A DNA stretch of 64,000 nucleotides from Cotesia glomerata (GCF_020080835.1 NC_058165.1:4811771-4875770); one strand, 5' to 3'. Counted from the stretch's first letter, positions 23,686-36,559 are shown. The notes: a model not told the origin generated them from the sequence alone. Numbers and translations are program-made.

Positions 23686-23883
23686 TATTTTCGTCAACTA
23701 TGATTTATTTACCACAAATAAACCATATCTTTATCATAAATAAACTATTTATTTTACGCAATTAAATCGCTCAAATATATTATATATTTACCAGAAATAA
23801 TTATTTATTTGGCCATATCCAAAAATCATATCTTTGGCACAAATAAATCTTATTTCGATTAAATATTTCTTTTTCTCTGTGTA

Positions 23884-25007
23884 TATTTTGGTATGGGACA
23901 TTAGCAATCTAAACCGCTCGAAGACTATTTAAAAAAAGTGACAAAAGTAATCGACCTTATAGGAAATATATTAATCATTTTCAGGCGTACCAACATATTT
24001 TCTGTAGTTAGAAAGTTAAACATATTCGTTTACAACTTAACAAACTATCATTATTATACTGTATGTAAGTAAGATAGATGTTGATAATTAATAACCAGGT
24101 AGATTACAATTCATATAAATATTATGGCACCTCCAATCAGCTCTCAGTAATAATAATTATTCCCACTATATATTAACTATGCTACGCTATATGTATATAT
24201 AACCCGTGCGATATAGTATACGGCGAGTACTATAATAAACGAGGGTCTTTTAACTTGACAGCGTTGAAAGATAGACCTAATTCACGGTATCGCGTGTGGC
24301 TGACCTTTCCCTTCCATTCATATCTGCGCTATGGCTACTGGGACATAATTAATAATCTTGACATATGGCTTCCCTATAATACGTTGACGTAAACCAGTGA
24401 GACTTGACGTGAGACATTTCCTCGCAAGTAAATTACCGTCTTGTCATCAGTTAATAGACATAGTTTGTGCATACTCAGTCTCTGCACATATATTTATATA
24501 CACACACATTAAATTGATCTTCTGAGTTGTTCGTTATTATAGGTGTAACTAATATACTTATTTTCAGAAACTAGGTCTCATTTATAACTCAGTAGATGCT
24601 TATATAGCCAACTCATCATCATCAATCTTGGATCCGTAATAATTCAAGCTTCCCACTAGTTTTATGTTTATGTACTCACGATCCGATAATCTATGGTGAT
24701 ACAACACTCAATGTATATAGACTTATTTATCATGATCTCAATACATACAAACATATCTTGTTAATGTGTTTGAAACTCAATCTGAGTTAAGCGGGAGTTT
24801 TTACAGTCAACTAAGGACTTAACGACTTCTCACATATTTGATGACTGCAAAATTATTTTGGCTTTCTATACTGTTAGAAGGATTTAGTACGTACTAAAGC
24901 AATTTAGTAACAAAATTTTTAGTCATTTATTTGGGAGAAAAAAATATTTTTTACCCATCAATATTATTTGTTACAGTCTAATAAATTATTTTTTAAATTA
25001 ATTATTT
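23884..25007. other. Unassigned; island at 24180-24430
   Basis: Mostly AT-rich, with a more balanced unique patch at 24180-24430. At 24872 a TAGAAGGATTTAGTA sequence resembles the end of the CACTGATAG MITEs, but its partner end is uncertain. Confidence 0.4.
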
Positions 25008-26041
25008 TATTTTATTTATTTATTTATGATTTAATGCCAAGGCAATGGCCAAATGGCAAAGTATACATTTCAATTTTATTAAAGTACACGTAATGAGCAA
25101 TAAAGATATAATTATATTGTTTTACAATTTCATTTAGAATATTTTTCTGACAGTGGTTTAATATTAAAAATTTGAAAAATGAAAACTTTAGTATGTAATA
25201 TACTCAACAAATCTTTACAAGAATAATTTATGTAGATAGACGAAATAATTTAATTTGTATATATGATTAATTTGTTGTTTAAGACTGATAGCAGGTAGAT
25301 TTCTTGATAGCAAACACAAAAGAAAATAGTTTTTTAGTAAGTAAGTTGATCCAAAAATTAAACTGAGCTAGGTAATTTGTGAGACGTTCATGGTTGGCCT
25401 TCTCGTTCCTTGTGAAGAAAAAATTCATAGGAACTGGTCTTGAAAGTATCAAGACTCAGTAAGTTAGTTATTTCAATTGGTAATTCCCTCCAAAGTCGGA
25501 TAGCGGATACCACAAAAGAGTGTTCATAGACTAAGCTGGTGAAGTTTGGGATTTTGAAATTATTGTTATATTTGGCGGCTATTCTTTCAGATCTTCTGAT
25601 ATCTGGGGGTTCATCCACAAAGAGATTTCTTAAGTATTTAGGTGCACCAGTTTTGAGGAGTTTATATAAAAAACAAGCCAGATAGTAACGTCTTTTAGAT
25701 TTGATCGTTAACCAATTTAGTGATTGTCTATATGGAGTAATATGCTCGTCACGCCTTAAATTGTAGATAAATCTGATAGAGTTATTTGTAAGACGTTGTA
25801 ATTTATAATCTAGCTTTTTTGATGAATCAATTAGAACTAAAGAACAGTAATCAATGATTGGATTTATGGTTGCTGTAATGAGAAGTTTGCGCGTAGAAGT
25901 TGATAGAATATTCTTTCTGTGTTTGAGACAGTTTAGTGTGGCATAGACCTTCCTTGTAATATGAGCTACATGAACATCCCAAGAGAGATTATTAGTCAGG
26001 TGAATTCCAAGATGTTTTGTTGTGTTCACATAGGGTATAAT
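25008..26041 (-). mobile_element. 5'-truncated non-LTR retrotransposon (LINE)
   Basis: It runs on the minus strand from a truncation at about 26041 to a 3' end with an (AAAT)n tail at about 25014-25035, preceded by an approximately 350-bp 3' untranslated region. The single recognisable protein domain is the C-terminal end of reverse transcriptase. 5' truncation with an A-rich tail is typical of target-primed reverse transcription. Similar AT-rich sequence containing TTAAATTAATT flanks both sides and may be the target duplication, but low complexity prevents certainty. Confidence 0.82.
25388..26041 (-). pseudogene. LINE reverse transcriptase, C-terminal fragment
   Basis: About 217 codons are open up to a stop at 25388. 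The frame continues upstream of its first possible start, so the beginning is a truncation. It reads as the end of a CR1/L2/Jockey-type reverse transcriptase: a KHLGIHLTNNLSW motif near the start, then the INPIIDYCSLVLID and LQRLTNNSIRFIYNL helices, the LNWLTIKSKRRYYLACFLYK block, and a final SAIRLWRELPIEI motif common in these proteins. The catalytic YADD region and the endonuclease are absent. The intact frame of the remaining part suggests a fairly young insertion. The clade is not assigned. Confidence 0.85.
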
Positions 26042-26524
26042 GTTTTTTTTAAAAAATTAATTTTTTAAATTATTCTTTAAACAAAACCTTATTACATGGA
26101 AATAAATATTTGTTTCCACCAAATAATATTTAGTAGTAGGTACTAAATATTTCTTTAGTAAGTATTGTCGGTAGATGGCTATGCTTTAATTCCAATGCGA
26201 TACATAACCTATTCACTGACTTAGATTATTTTATCCAGCTCGATTTTGGGAGATTTATCAAGCCTTTGAAAACACACACACTCCTTAATGGCTTATATGT
26301 AATTTCTCAGTGGATTTTAGTTTAAATTTTTTAATTTGTCTATTTATGATATGTTAAAAACTTGTTTAATTTTTAATTTCATAAATGTCTCAAAAAATTA
26401 TTATTTAATGAGATTTTTTTCTTTATAATACCTTATATTTTTACTTAAAATTATTTATTTTAATTATTTTGATTTATTTTGAGTAAAAAAGTTAGGTTAT
26501 ACGCTAAAATTACTTAGAAAATGA

Positions 26525-26733
26525 ATTTCTTTAATACCAATAAACGATTTATTGAGTAGCAATAAACAATTTTTTAAACATTACTAAATATTTATTTGGT
26601 GTAAATAAATAGGCTTTAATAAATAATTTAGTAACTATTATTAAATATTTGGTAAAGAAAGGTTTGTTACTAAATCATTTAGTAACTATTACTAAATCTT
26701 ATTAAATAGAACTAAATCGTTCTATCAGTGTGG
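26525..26733. mobile_element. Fragment of CACTGATAG-type TA MITE
   Basis: It ends AATCGTTCTATCAGTG and is rich in TTTAGTAAC/AATATTTA repeats like the intact element at 31438-31708. The opposite end may be at 24872, with the LINE inserted between, but 26160-26460 does not resemble the family, so the pairing is not proven. It abuts a truncated tRNA-MITE at 26734. Confidence 0.5.
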
Positions 26734-26994
26734 CTTAACTGAAAGAGCTCTTAATGCGTAACCAAAAGATCCGGGTTCGATTCTCGGTCCGGGCTATTTG
26801 AATTATTTTCTCTGTTTTCTGAGTTAAAGTTAATCAAAATGACTTTTGAGCCTATATTTAACTAAAAATAGTTTGAGTAATGTATTAGGATTCAACATAA
26901 TAAATAATTTTAGGTATAAGAACTTCAATTAAATATTGGTGATGGTATTTAACTAGATTTCCCTAGTTCAGAGGACTAGATTTTTCTCTCAGTG
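26734..26994 (+). mobile_element. tRNA-MITE, left-truncated
   Basis: It keeps the tRNA-like core (A box start GGCTTAACTG, B box GGTTCGATTCTC) and all sequence from there to the TTTTTCTCTCAGTG terminus. The left 210 bp or so is missing, cut at the junction with the neighbouring MITE. Confidence 0.8.
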
Positions 26995-28189
26995 CATAAA
27001 TGGTGTCAGAAAGATGAAATTAAATGTATTCAAAGTAATTGATGGTCGTAAAACCAAAACTTATATATTTATCTGCTTATGTATCTGTCGGTTAATATAT
27101 AATTTATTTCATAAATAGTACGATTAATTATGAGAATGACAAGCAATGTAGAAGGATGCATAGAATAGATTATTGATTAATTATCATAAAGAATGAAGGA
27201 CAAACGTTAAAAGCGTTATGGATTATAGACGTGAGAAAGCTGTGAACAATCTACCGATGAGCGGATGTTGCCGTGGGCGCAGTCAGTCTAGCGTTCTAAA
27301 TTACCTTCGATGAGTAGATCCGACAACAAAAGCGTGTGTTTTGCTTCTTCACTCTGGCCCCATTTATCTCTACAAGACACAATACGGCCCGGATTTGACA
27401 CATCTATCAACGCACAATGCTCGACCCTGTTCATTCCATTCTTTAACTTTGCGCCCCCTAAAGGATGCCTCCCAGTCTAATGCTTGCTTAGTAATTTCTC
27501 TCTCTTACTCTCTACTTTCATCTATTTTTGCTATTCTTTCGTTCAGTTCTTCGCTCTGTTTTCCCTTAAGAGTAAAAAATAACATAAAAAAAATTCTGTG
27601 TGAGCAATAATACACGGACATTCGTCATACTTGTATAATGTTGTAATTAATCTTGCCACGGGCCATTATTAACTTATTTCAATGTCCTGGTGTTATTTAT
27701 TTTCTTTTCATCTAACCTGTACTATTACAAGTATTTTTTACGGTACGATGACAAATTTGTTTTATCTCTCAGATTCAAACGAATTGATAAATGATGATTA
27801 ATTGCAAGAGATTAATTCTAAGTCATAATCGTTAAAATAACATACACACTGAGATTAAGTTTTTATGAAAAAAATAAACTGTATAGTTGATTTCTAAAAG
27901 AGAAAAAAAATAATTAAGTAATTTTTTACAAAGTATTTTATAATTTGTTTTGAATTATTGGCGCCCACTTTTCATGTCATATGCGCACGCAGTCTAAAAA
28001 AATCTAGTAATATGATTGGTTGATCTAATTTTAACTTGATTAAGTTAAGTGGCGCCATAGTTTTCACGTGAGAGAAATAAGAAAAGTTATTTTTTTTGTA
28101 CGTGTGTATCATAGTGAATTTTAATAAACATTCATTTAAAAAAAAAACTACGTAAACTGGGTTATTGATATGAAATACAGCACCAGTTC
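26995..28189. other. Unassigned; island at 27200-27610
   Basis: Bases 27200-27610 are less AT-rich and non-repetitive, with an 89-codon frame lacking any motif. Nothing else is recognised. Confidence 0.4.
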
Positions 28190-29442
28190 ATCGAATTCTG
28201 GAACTAATAAAAAAAGCTCGGTCTTGATACATCAATTTTTTTGGAAGTTATCGTGATTACATACAAAATCAGCGTATAGACATCCGGACGTTCACGTAAA
28301 ATTTTTTCCGAAAGCAGCAACATAAAATGATTTTTATAAACTATAAAATGGATTAATTAAAGTGTTTTCTCGATGTACGTCTACTTATGGGTGATTTTCT
28401 GTAAGGACGTCTTAAATCTGTACAAAATTGTCCGATCAAATTATTTTTGATTTTATCAGAAAAAAAATTAACACGAGCTACAAAACTATCAGCTTAATGA
28501 TAATAAGTACACAGCCAATTGATTTTTTTTTTCGATATTTGTGTATCTTTTGCCATATAACATGACAGGGGACTCTTTGCCAGGGGACTGTTTTTTTTTT
28601 TTTATTAAATTGAAAAAAATCAAGCAAAGTATTTCAATGCATTCAACTTTTCAAGTTCTCAATGAATATTTATATTAATTAGAATAATATTAAGAATTAT
28701 GGATCCAATTTTATAAATAAATAATAAATAAAAATAGTTGCCAGGGGACTGAGTATCTCGTGGCCCAGACACATGTTTCCAGCACAAACGGTGTTTTGAC
28801 ACTAATTAAAATGGCGATAAAGCGCTAATAGCCCTATGGTTATCAACTCAAGGCTACTTAGGTTTTCATAAACCTTACAGAACATATAATAGCACGCTGG
28901 ATTTTTTTTTGCCTTTGAACTTTCGGTAGGGGACTGTATTTAAAACGCCTGGGACAAACTTTGGTTTAATGAATTTAATGAAACAAATTAATTTTCGGTA
29001 CTTTTTATTGAAGAAGATTGTTAGTTAACTAATTAAGTTTATAAACGTTATGAACAAAATTATATATTATGGACGAATAACTTAAAATTTAATCTTAACG
29101 TTTCAATTTTGGGAAAGGGACAGCCCAGGGGACTGTTATTTCGGTGGTTTACGAATTCATAGCAAAAAAAAAACAAATTTATTTCATTTTAGTTTTCAAT
29201 GCTCCAAATAAAAATGTTTTTTTTACTTTCTTAATAAATTTTTTTTAGTAACAAAATAACAATTTTTCTAATAAAAAAATGCCCGGGACAGCAAAAAATA
29301 TCTTTACAGAAAATCACCCCTATATTATTGTATGAGTGCAATATGGTCGTAATAGAGACATTTGAAGACCACAAAATTGCTTGACCTTGACGTGTCGGGA
29401 GTAGAGCACTACCTCAACCGCTTCGCGCTATGAGGTGTGCAA
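28190..29442 (-). repeat. GCACGCCTCAT repeat, interrupted by a MITE
   Basis: Bases 29375-29442 are the inverse of the family start (TAGTGCTCTACT with CGAAGCGG, then GCACACCTCATA). Bases 28245-28320 match the inverse of the 9280-9350 region (GTGATNACATAC and CATCCGGACGT). The 933-bp MITE at 28388-29320 separates the two parts. Confidence 0.6.
28388..29320. mobile_element. MITE with GGGTGATTTTCTGTAA ends and CAGGGGACTG motifs
   Basis: The left end GGGTGATTTTCTGTAAGGA is inverted at the right as TCTTTACAGAAAATCACCC. The motif CAGGGGACTG (or TAGGGGACTG) recurs near 28581, 28742, 28926 and 29126. TA flanks are compatible with a 2-bp duplication. No coding remains are seen. Confidence 0.8.
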
Positions 29443-31387
29443 AAACTTCACTGCACAAATCATATTTTAGAATTTATTTGCAAAAATTTCTAAAATTACA
29501 ATAAAGCAGTTTGACATTAAAAGCACCTTGTCTGAATCTATTAATAAATCAGTAAATATTGAAATATACATACGACATAAAATAATGACAAGGTGAGAAT
29601 AAATTAATAATGAAAAATGTGTAATAGTTATAACTGTAAAATATACGTGTAAAAATAAGTTGTTATTTATAGCAATCGATTATACCGAGGTTGTATAGAT
29701 GTATCTAGACATATACAACGGAATCATAAAAAGTATAATATAAGAGTTTTGCGCCAAGATCCATCAATTCATCCTCTAAGTGCTCGTTTGGCGTCCGGCA
29801 ACAAAATCGCTGTGGCTAAGTTCATTTTATGAAGCTAGAATAGATTAATGCTCTCGTTTGTTCAGTAATGACGTCGATAAATTATCTTAATAGTCGGTAC
29901 CCCCTTTAACTATAAATATATTCAACGGTTGTAAGCTCTTTGCCATAATATATGTTTGTTATTTTTTCTATAAATTTATACTTAATTTTTACAAAATCAA
30001 GTTGGATTACTAGTTTTACTTAAAAATAGGTTTATCAACAAATATTAATAGTTTATAGCATTTTTATGTAAAAAATTACATTTTCTCACTAAAAAAAAAA
30101 AAAAAAAAAAAAAACAATATAATTAACTCAAGTGAAGTCTTAATTTTTGTGAGTCAAAAAAAAATCTTTTTTTTTTAAAAGCTAATAAAATTTTTTATAA
30201 ACACAATAATGGACTCTGGTCCAATCCCAGAAAGTTTTCAGTGTCTATGTATGTGCGGAGTCTTGAATATACATAAACACTGGCAGAATGTTAATCTCAG
30301 TAGTACTAAAAGCAATGAATCTTTCGACGCTATAAAATAGTTTGATAATACTTCTATCACCCTACGCAATTTTTACAACATTTAGAGAAGTATAGATGTA
30401 TATATGAACATAGATATACATCAACAACATATATATAAAGGTGCATCAGAGTTCAAACCAACTTCATGGAGTCGCAGTCGTCCAACACACTGTAATAGCC
30501 GTGAGTTATTCACTTAATGCGGCCATTACAGGCTCCTCGATGGCGCTTTATCCTGATTTACTTGACAAGCATTTATTACACCTATTTGTGATATTAAATG
30601 ACTTGTATTCGACTTGCTCATTTGCTTTTACTGAGCAATATAATCCAAGAAATATTTCTTAAGTTTTTCAATTCAAATTATCCTCATAAAATAATAATCA
30701 AATTATTAGTTTGGTGGAAATTATTCATTTCGTTACATTGTTACATCATCAAAATTGATCAGCCATCAATTCTCCATTAAAAAAACTTTCTAATCACTCT
30801 ACGGTGATTAATCTTTAATTAACCTCATATCATTGTGATTTATGGTATTTTTGTTTATGTGCAGTATAAAATGTCAACATATTTCTTACATCGATATACA
30901 TGAAAGGTTATCTCGATTTATTCGAGTCTGTTTACAAATCATCAAATATATTTTTAAAAGAGGTCACTATCTAGCTTAAAAATTGATAAGATAAAACTAT
31001 AAATTAGAGATCTTATTAAATTAAATCGAAAAGTTATAAGTTTGATTATGTTACTACCCAATGTTTAAATGATATTTTTTTCTCTCCAACCATTTCTTCA
31101 AGTGGAACAGTTATTAATCAGCCGTCCAAGGCTATCTTCTTCATGGCCTGGCGGTAGGATGAAAGATGCCGACAGATCAACATATCGAGTCATGCATCAG
31201 TCTGTGACTTGAGTAAATAAGCGACATCTAGCATATGCCAGAACAGATTTTATTTTTGCTTCTCAATATGTAACAATAACACTGTCAAATCATAAACGGA
31301 TGGCATATTTTAAACATATGATAAAACGAAAAATATTTAGTTTTATGATAAAAACTGACACATTACTTTCGGAATCATATTGTAAAA
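29443..31387. other. Unassigned AT-rich DNA
   Basis: Contains a poly(A) run at about 30091-30113 and mildly more balanced patches at 29690-29900 and 31080-31240. The 73- and 60-codon frames near 30441-30780 have no motifs. Confidence 0.4.
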
Positions 31388-31437
31388 AAATCTGGAAAAC
31401 GGTTGACTCTAAAGGCCATCCCTGCAGCTTCCCACTA

Positions 31438-31708
31438 CACTGATAGAAGGATTTGTTTATAGTTAAAAATATTTGTTAATATTTAACAAATCATTTATTA
31501 GAAGCCATTTTTTAGTCCTTAACAAATATTTCTTAGTATTTAAAAAGATTTATTAATATTTAATAAATGAATATCAGATTTATTAAATACAAGCAAATCA
31601 TTTTAAATACTAAGAAATATTTGTTTAATACCAAAAAGTGGTCTCTAATAAATGATTTGTTAACTATTAACAAGTATTATTTAATACAAATAAATCCTTC
31701 TATCAGTG
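31438..31708. mobile_element. TA-target MITE with CACTGATAGAAGG ends
   Basis: A 271-bp element with inverted ends CACTGATAGAAGGATTT; TA at 31436-31437 and 31709-31710. The empty site is visible in copy E of the host (about 50010), where CTTCCCGCTAATTCCG reads continuously, against CTTCCCACTA-element-TAATTCC here. The interior holds TTAACAAATATT-type repeats in both orientations. Confidence 0.92.
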
Positions 31709-32489
31709 TAATTCCATAAATAAGCCCTTAAAATTGCACTTATGACGTTTTTGAGCTCTTCGAGCTCAAAAATATAATCTACATGTTATTTTGAGATCTC
31801 TGAGCTCATAGAGTAAGCTGTTCTAAGCTTTTGAGCTCTTCAAGATCGAAAGTCTGATAGAAGTTTAATAAAACAGTATTTTTTGAATTTTCAAACTGCA
31901 ATAATTTCTGAATGAATCGATTTTCACGCGGTTGGCAGTATTCCACACAGTTTTTCAAAATCTATAATATACTTTTGAACACAAATTGATCAAACCGAAA
32001 ATCATAGAGAAATTTCGAAAATTCACTTTTTCCGAATTTTTTCGACAACGATAACTCACGAACCAATGAACTGATTTTCACGTTCTTGGTGGTGATCAAC
32101 GTGGTTTTTTAGGCTCTAATAATTATTTTATTTCATCAAAAACGATCCAAAAAGAAATGTCAAAGTTATGTGAAAAAAAAACACTTTTTTCGAAATTTTT
32201 CGTTTTTGATAACTCTCGAACGAATCAACCGATTTTGACGAGACTGGTGGAAATCGACGTGGTTTTTTAAACTTAAGAGTTGATTAGTTTTTGGGATTGA
32301 TCGGTGAAGCCGTTCAGAAGTTATTCCAAAAAAAAAACGATTTTTTTATAATTTTATTTTTGAGATTTCTCAAAATCTTGCGAACCGAATCGATTCAAAT
32401 TTTCACAAAATTTAATGGCAATAATACTCTTTGGATCGCCACCTATTTCGATCCGATCGGCCGAGCCGTTCAAAAGTTATAAGAGGTTT

Positions 32490-32515
32490 ACATACATACA
32501 TACATACATACATAC
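32490..32515. repeat. (CATA)n microsatellite
   Basis: About six CATA units at the microsatellite position of the GAGCTC element, copy D. Confidence 0.9.
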
Positions 32516-32669
32516 AGCCGCACGGACACCATCGCAGGAATAGTCAAGGAAGCTTCCTGTGACCGTAAAACGTCGAGATCTGATGAAAACTCGATTTTTG
32601 CAAAACGGGGTAAAACCAATAACTTCCCGATTTTCGAAAATTTTCAATTTTTTTAGCGGGAAGTTAAAA

Positions 32670-32798
32670 ATAGGGCTAATTTATGAAAGTTTACGCTCTT
32701 ATAGAAGAGAAAAAAGTACATAGTTACTTGAATTATAACGTTATTATGCCGTTTAACTAGACTTTTTTAGTTCAGAAAACTATATTTTTCTTTCAGTG
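32670..32798 (+). mobile_element. tRNA-MITE, short internally deleted copy
   Basis: The left part (about 32707-32760) matches the family's AAAAGTACATAGTTA terminal region and the right part matches GTTTAACTAGA to TTTTTCTTTCAGTG. The whole middle, including the tRNA-like core, is missing. Confidence 0.6.
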
Positions 32799-35700
32799 CA
32801 TGTCTAGCTATAATTAGAATAGTATAAACGTTAATACACAAATTGTCGTCATATGCTGCAGTTAAATGGTTCTGCAGAATTTAGACGTGATGTCACAAAA
32901 CCACGGTGCCAAATTCTCATCATTTTGGTTGTAAACTATAGCAAGTGTCTCTACAAGGATATTTGAATACCAAAGTGTCGTTTAAGTTTCGCCACGACCA
33001 GTAATCAATGATTTTACACAAACTTAAACGTAAAACTCTAATGGATTGTAAGGAATGGACGAATCAAGTAATCGGTATAGGTATAATAGACGTAAACGAA
33101 CCGCATTGTTTGTCGCAAAACATTCCCCTGTCGGCTGCCGCCGGAAACATTCATTACGGCGTGTCGCCTGCTGGAAATCGGTAACATATACATAACTATG
33201 TGTGGTCGGTTGAGTAGTAGTATATTATGTATATTCGGTCTGTATGTGTACATATAAGGTATTTGTAGTGCAGTTAAATAAAGGAAGGGAGTGCCGACTT
33301 TTTTCGGAGAACTGGCAATTCGTATATTGGCTAAAAGAAGCCGGTCATTGTAACACATCTGAATTTATGGGATTCGCTGTCGGACCTGCACCTGATATAT
33401 AAGTTCATACAATAAATTTATAAAATATCATAGTTACTTTAATATACAAACTTCTGCCTTTGAGGTTTTGAATTTAAATGTTTTGAGATTGAGATATTCT
33501 TTCTGTTATTAATCTTTTATACTTACAAGTATACTTTTAAAACTATCGAACAGGTCTATGGAATGTTTTTGAATTTCTAGCGTGAAAACAACCTTATTTT
33601 ATCATAAATATTGATAAAATTAAAATATATGTAATGTAATATTTAGTTTTTTTATCTAAGTTAAGATTTGATTTTTTCATTTGGGAATGACGCCAAATAG
33701 AAAGATTCAATTAAGTTAACAACTAGTGGTGGATAATATAAAAAATGACGGGAAGATGGATGCATCCTTCATAATATATTAACTATTTTAATACGCCCGC
33801 ATTCTAAATTTTCAACTATAAATTATTTAAAATGATAGATCATGTATAAATATGATAATAAAACATCATATAACCCTGATGAATTTTTAATTTATTTTTT
33901 ATGATAACATGAGCTTTAACCGCATATTGTTTTGAATTTCTCAAGTTGTTAGTAGATTTTATAAAAATCTAACTATTGCAGCCGTCTTCATGGCGCAACT
34001 TTTTAAAAATTAAGCCATTTTCTGACTCAGTTTGTCGAACTAAATCAGAAAATGTAGTTCGTTCAAAAGCTTATATATGTATGTATTTATACGATATAAC
34101 GCGGCTTGTCAGCACGAAAGCGTTTTCAATTTATAACCGATTCTTCTCAAACTCAACATGCTTTATCTATCGATAAAGACTAAGGTTAAGTTCGAAAATG
34201 AGCTTAATCGGGCGAGTAATTTGGAAATGACAGGATTTTGAAATTTTGAAAATCGTAAAAATTGACGTTTTTACTACTCCAACTTGGTATAATTACTGAA
34301 CTAGACCAGATATCAAAATTCAGTAAGTTGCATCGTAAAGCTCTTTTATTAAGGTTCAATTTTCACTCCTCAGAAGTGGTAATAGCTTTAATATTACTCC
34401 TTTTAGAGTTCATTTAATGAAACAAGTTTACTGTTGCAACCGTTTTAGAATTATTGTCTACATCATAGCATAATCATGATGTAGATTCAATAATCACGAT
34501 GTTGATCAGTCTTTTGTGTAATGTGTTCGGGTAGGTCGTCAGTAAATATGTCACAAATTAGTTCTAAATATTGTTTTTTCAATAAGAATTTTATTCACTT
34601 TCAAAATTATGATTAAGTTGGAAACTGTTGTTCCTAAGCAGTTACTTAAAATTTGGACATTGATAATGCAAATCTTATAATCTTTGAAATTGTTTGATAA
34701 ATATTTGAGAAACTTTTTCTTTACAAGATATTATTTTTAACAAAATTGGTTCTCAATAGTTTTAAATTTATTATTGAATTTTGTTTTCAATCAATGAATT
34801 AAGTTATACATTATTAGTATCAATATTATTTTATTAAAAATAAATTTTCGTTATATGAAAAATCTACTTCCATTTCGGCTGCCAAATGGCCTTTTTTTCA
34901 ATTGCAGACAATTTTTTTTAAATACTTAAAGATATAATTGATTTCACGAACAAACCATAGAAAGCTACTATGTCTCAATATAAATTTATTATCCACCTGA
35001 AGCGTGCATTTTCAAACTATAATTAAATGCGCTGACATATTCGTTATAAAAACATTACAATTTTAACTCAAGCTATTATCAACCAACTGCAATATAAACA
35101 ATTTAACAGAATCTTAAGTGAAAAATTATGAAATTGCACAGCAACATTGTAATATTAAATATCACAATTATGAAATACATATATTCCTTGTTTTGCAACC
35201 AAGTGACCATGTATGTAGTTTAACGAAAAGGATAATAAAAATACATTTAGTTAAAAAACCCAATTATTAGAAGGATTTATTATCTACTCGATTAGTACCA
35301 TAAATAATAATAAATGTTATTGCTTTAAAACATAATTATTTCTTTATACTTTTTAATTGGCACACCTGTCAAATGTAATAATTAATAATCACAGTTATTG
35401 CATCAACGATCAGTAGAAGAGGATATATTATAAGAGAACTTGACAAGAAAGCTTAGTAAAAAAAAAGAAAAAAATAAAGACGGGTTACGAGAAATAAATA
35501 AAGGAGTATAGGCAAAAGATGAAAGCAAGATCGCGGACTTAAGACATTAATTTGCTCTTATCCGTACGAACAAAATGTCAGAGTGCCAGTTGATAATACG
35601 TGGTAGATAAATCAAGTACGTTGAAAAGATGACGGTGATAAATGTAAACACGTCTGCCAGGCGGCTACGCTGGAGATAGTTACCACGATACACGGAGACC

Positions 35701-35950
35701 CCGCAGGTCATGACTGATGGCGATGTCATGAAATGGCGGTATCATAATAATTCATGAGTACCACAGTACCCGGTTTAATCGTTGATTAATGAAACAACGG
35801 CATCTTTGTGATTCGTTTTTATTTTTATTATTTATTTATTTTGCCTTATAGCTTATAGATGTATCTCGTTTTACTTTTATTAAGATGATAATATATATAT
35901 ATATATATATTGTACTTACGTTTCATCTTTATGTCTTACTAAATAGCCTT
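32799..35950. other. Unassigned; islands at 32880-33360 and 35500-35780
   Basis: No gene recognised in 3.1 kb. The islands are more GC-balanced. The 106-codon minus-strand frame at 33038-33358 has no motif. Bases 34180-34290 resemble the inner repeat at 9460-9540. A run at 35830-35850 (inverse AAATAAATAAT after AAGGCAAAA) could be an old LINE tail. A (TA)n run lies at 35889-35911. Confidence 0.45.
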
Positions 35951-36102
35951 CACTAAAAGGAAAATCTGGTTTTCTGAACTAGGAAAATCTAGTTAAATAG
36001 CATCACCACTATTTAATTGAAGTTCTTATACCTAAAATTATTTATTATATTGAATCACAATAGATAGTTACTTAAATTATTTTTAGTTAAATATGGGCTT
36101 AA

Positions 36103-36559
36103 GGACGTTTCGAGAAAAAACTGTTTTCTTAAAATTTTTTTGAAATTTTGAGTACTTATACTCATAAGTGTCCTCTATACGCAGGAATTTTTTTAAATAG
36201 TCCTTGCGGCACTAAATTTTGAAATATTAGCAATCAAAATTTGTATATTTTACATACAAACCCTATGCTGACCGACATTCAAGCAAACGTTTTATTAAAT
36301 ATCAATCGTACTTTTCTTAGGATTGTTTTAGAAAACTGAGCATCATTAATTGAAGATATAAAAAGTATTTTTCATCAAAAATAACATAAACGAGCGGTAT
36401 GAATTTTTTTATAAAAAATGTTTGAAGTTAGTGACTTTCGATATTTTACGTGAGTGGAAGTAAGTGAGCGATAGTCTGTAAAGAGAGGCAGCACTAATGC
36501 GTGAGAAAGAAACCAATAGCTATAACCTATTGGTGTCTTTTTCTTGTCTATGAACGTCC
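36103..36559. mobile_element. TTAA-target MITE, GGACGTT family
   Basis: A 457-bp insertion with TTAA at 36099-36102 and 36560-36563; its ends GGACGTTTC and (inverse) GGACGTTCA are inverted. The uninterrupted sibling at about 37749 reads GGGCTTAAAAGTCATC, and here the same words are split exactly at TTAA. This is direct proof of a TTAA-duplicating insertion. Confidence 0.95.

Larger units (their letters stand above)
22142..23881. mobile_element. TIR element with CAGAGAAAAA ends, hosting a MITE and a SINE
   Basis: The left end CAGAGAAAAAAAGAAATAT pairs with the right end ATATTTCTTTTTCTCTG. TA flanks each side. Recurring ATAAATNATATTT and CGTCAGAAATAAAT motifs lie inside both ends. Removing the TTAA MITE (22345-22774) and the SINE (23194-23685) leaves about 0.8 kb. 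Confidence 0.65.
31388..32667 (-). mobile_element. GAGCTC element, copy D, with nested TA MITE
   Basis: An inverted copy from GGAAAACGGTTGACTCTAA to TTAGCGGGAAGTTAA. It carries a (CATA)n run at 32490-32515 where copy C has (TG)n. The 271-bp MITE at 31438-31708 sits near one end. The degenerate internal units are visible as ACTGATTTTCACG, ACCGATTTTGACG and similar, about 130-150 bp apart. Confidence 0.85.

Noticed and set aside
23218..23743. Five overlapping frames on both strands
   Set aside because: They all lie in or overlap the SINE and reflect its higher GC content; none is protein-like.
24872..26733. A single 1.86-kb TA MITE containing the LINE
   Set aside because: The ends are compatible, but 26160-26460 does not resemble the family and no TA duplication could be confirmed.
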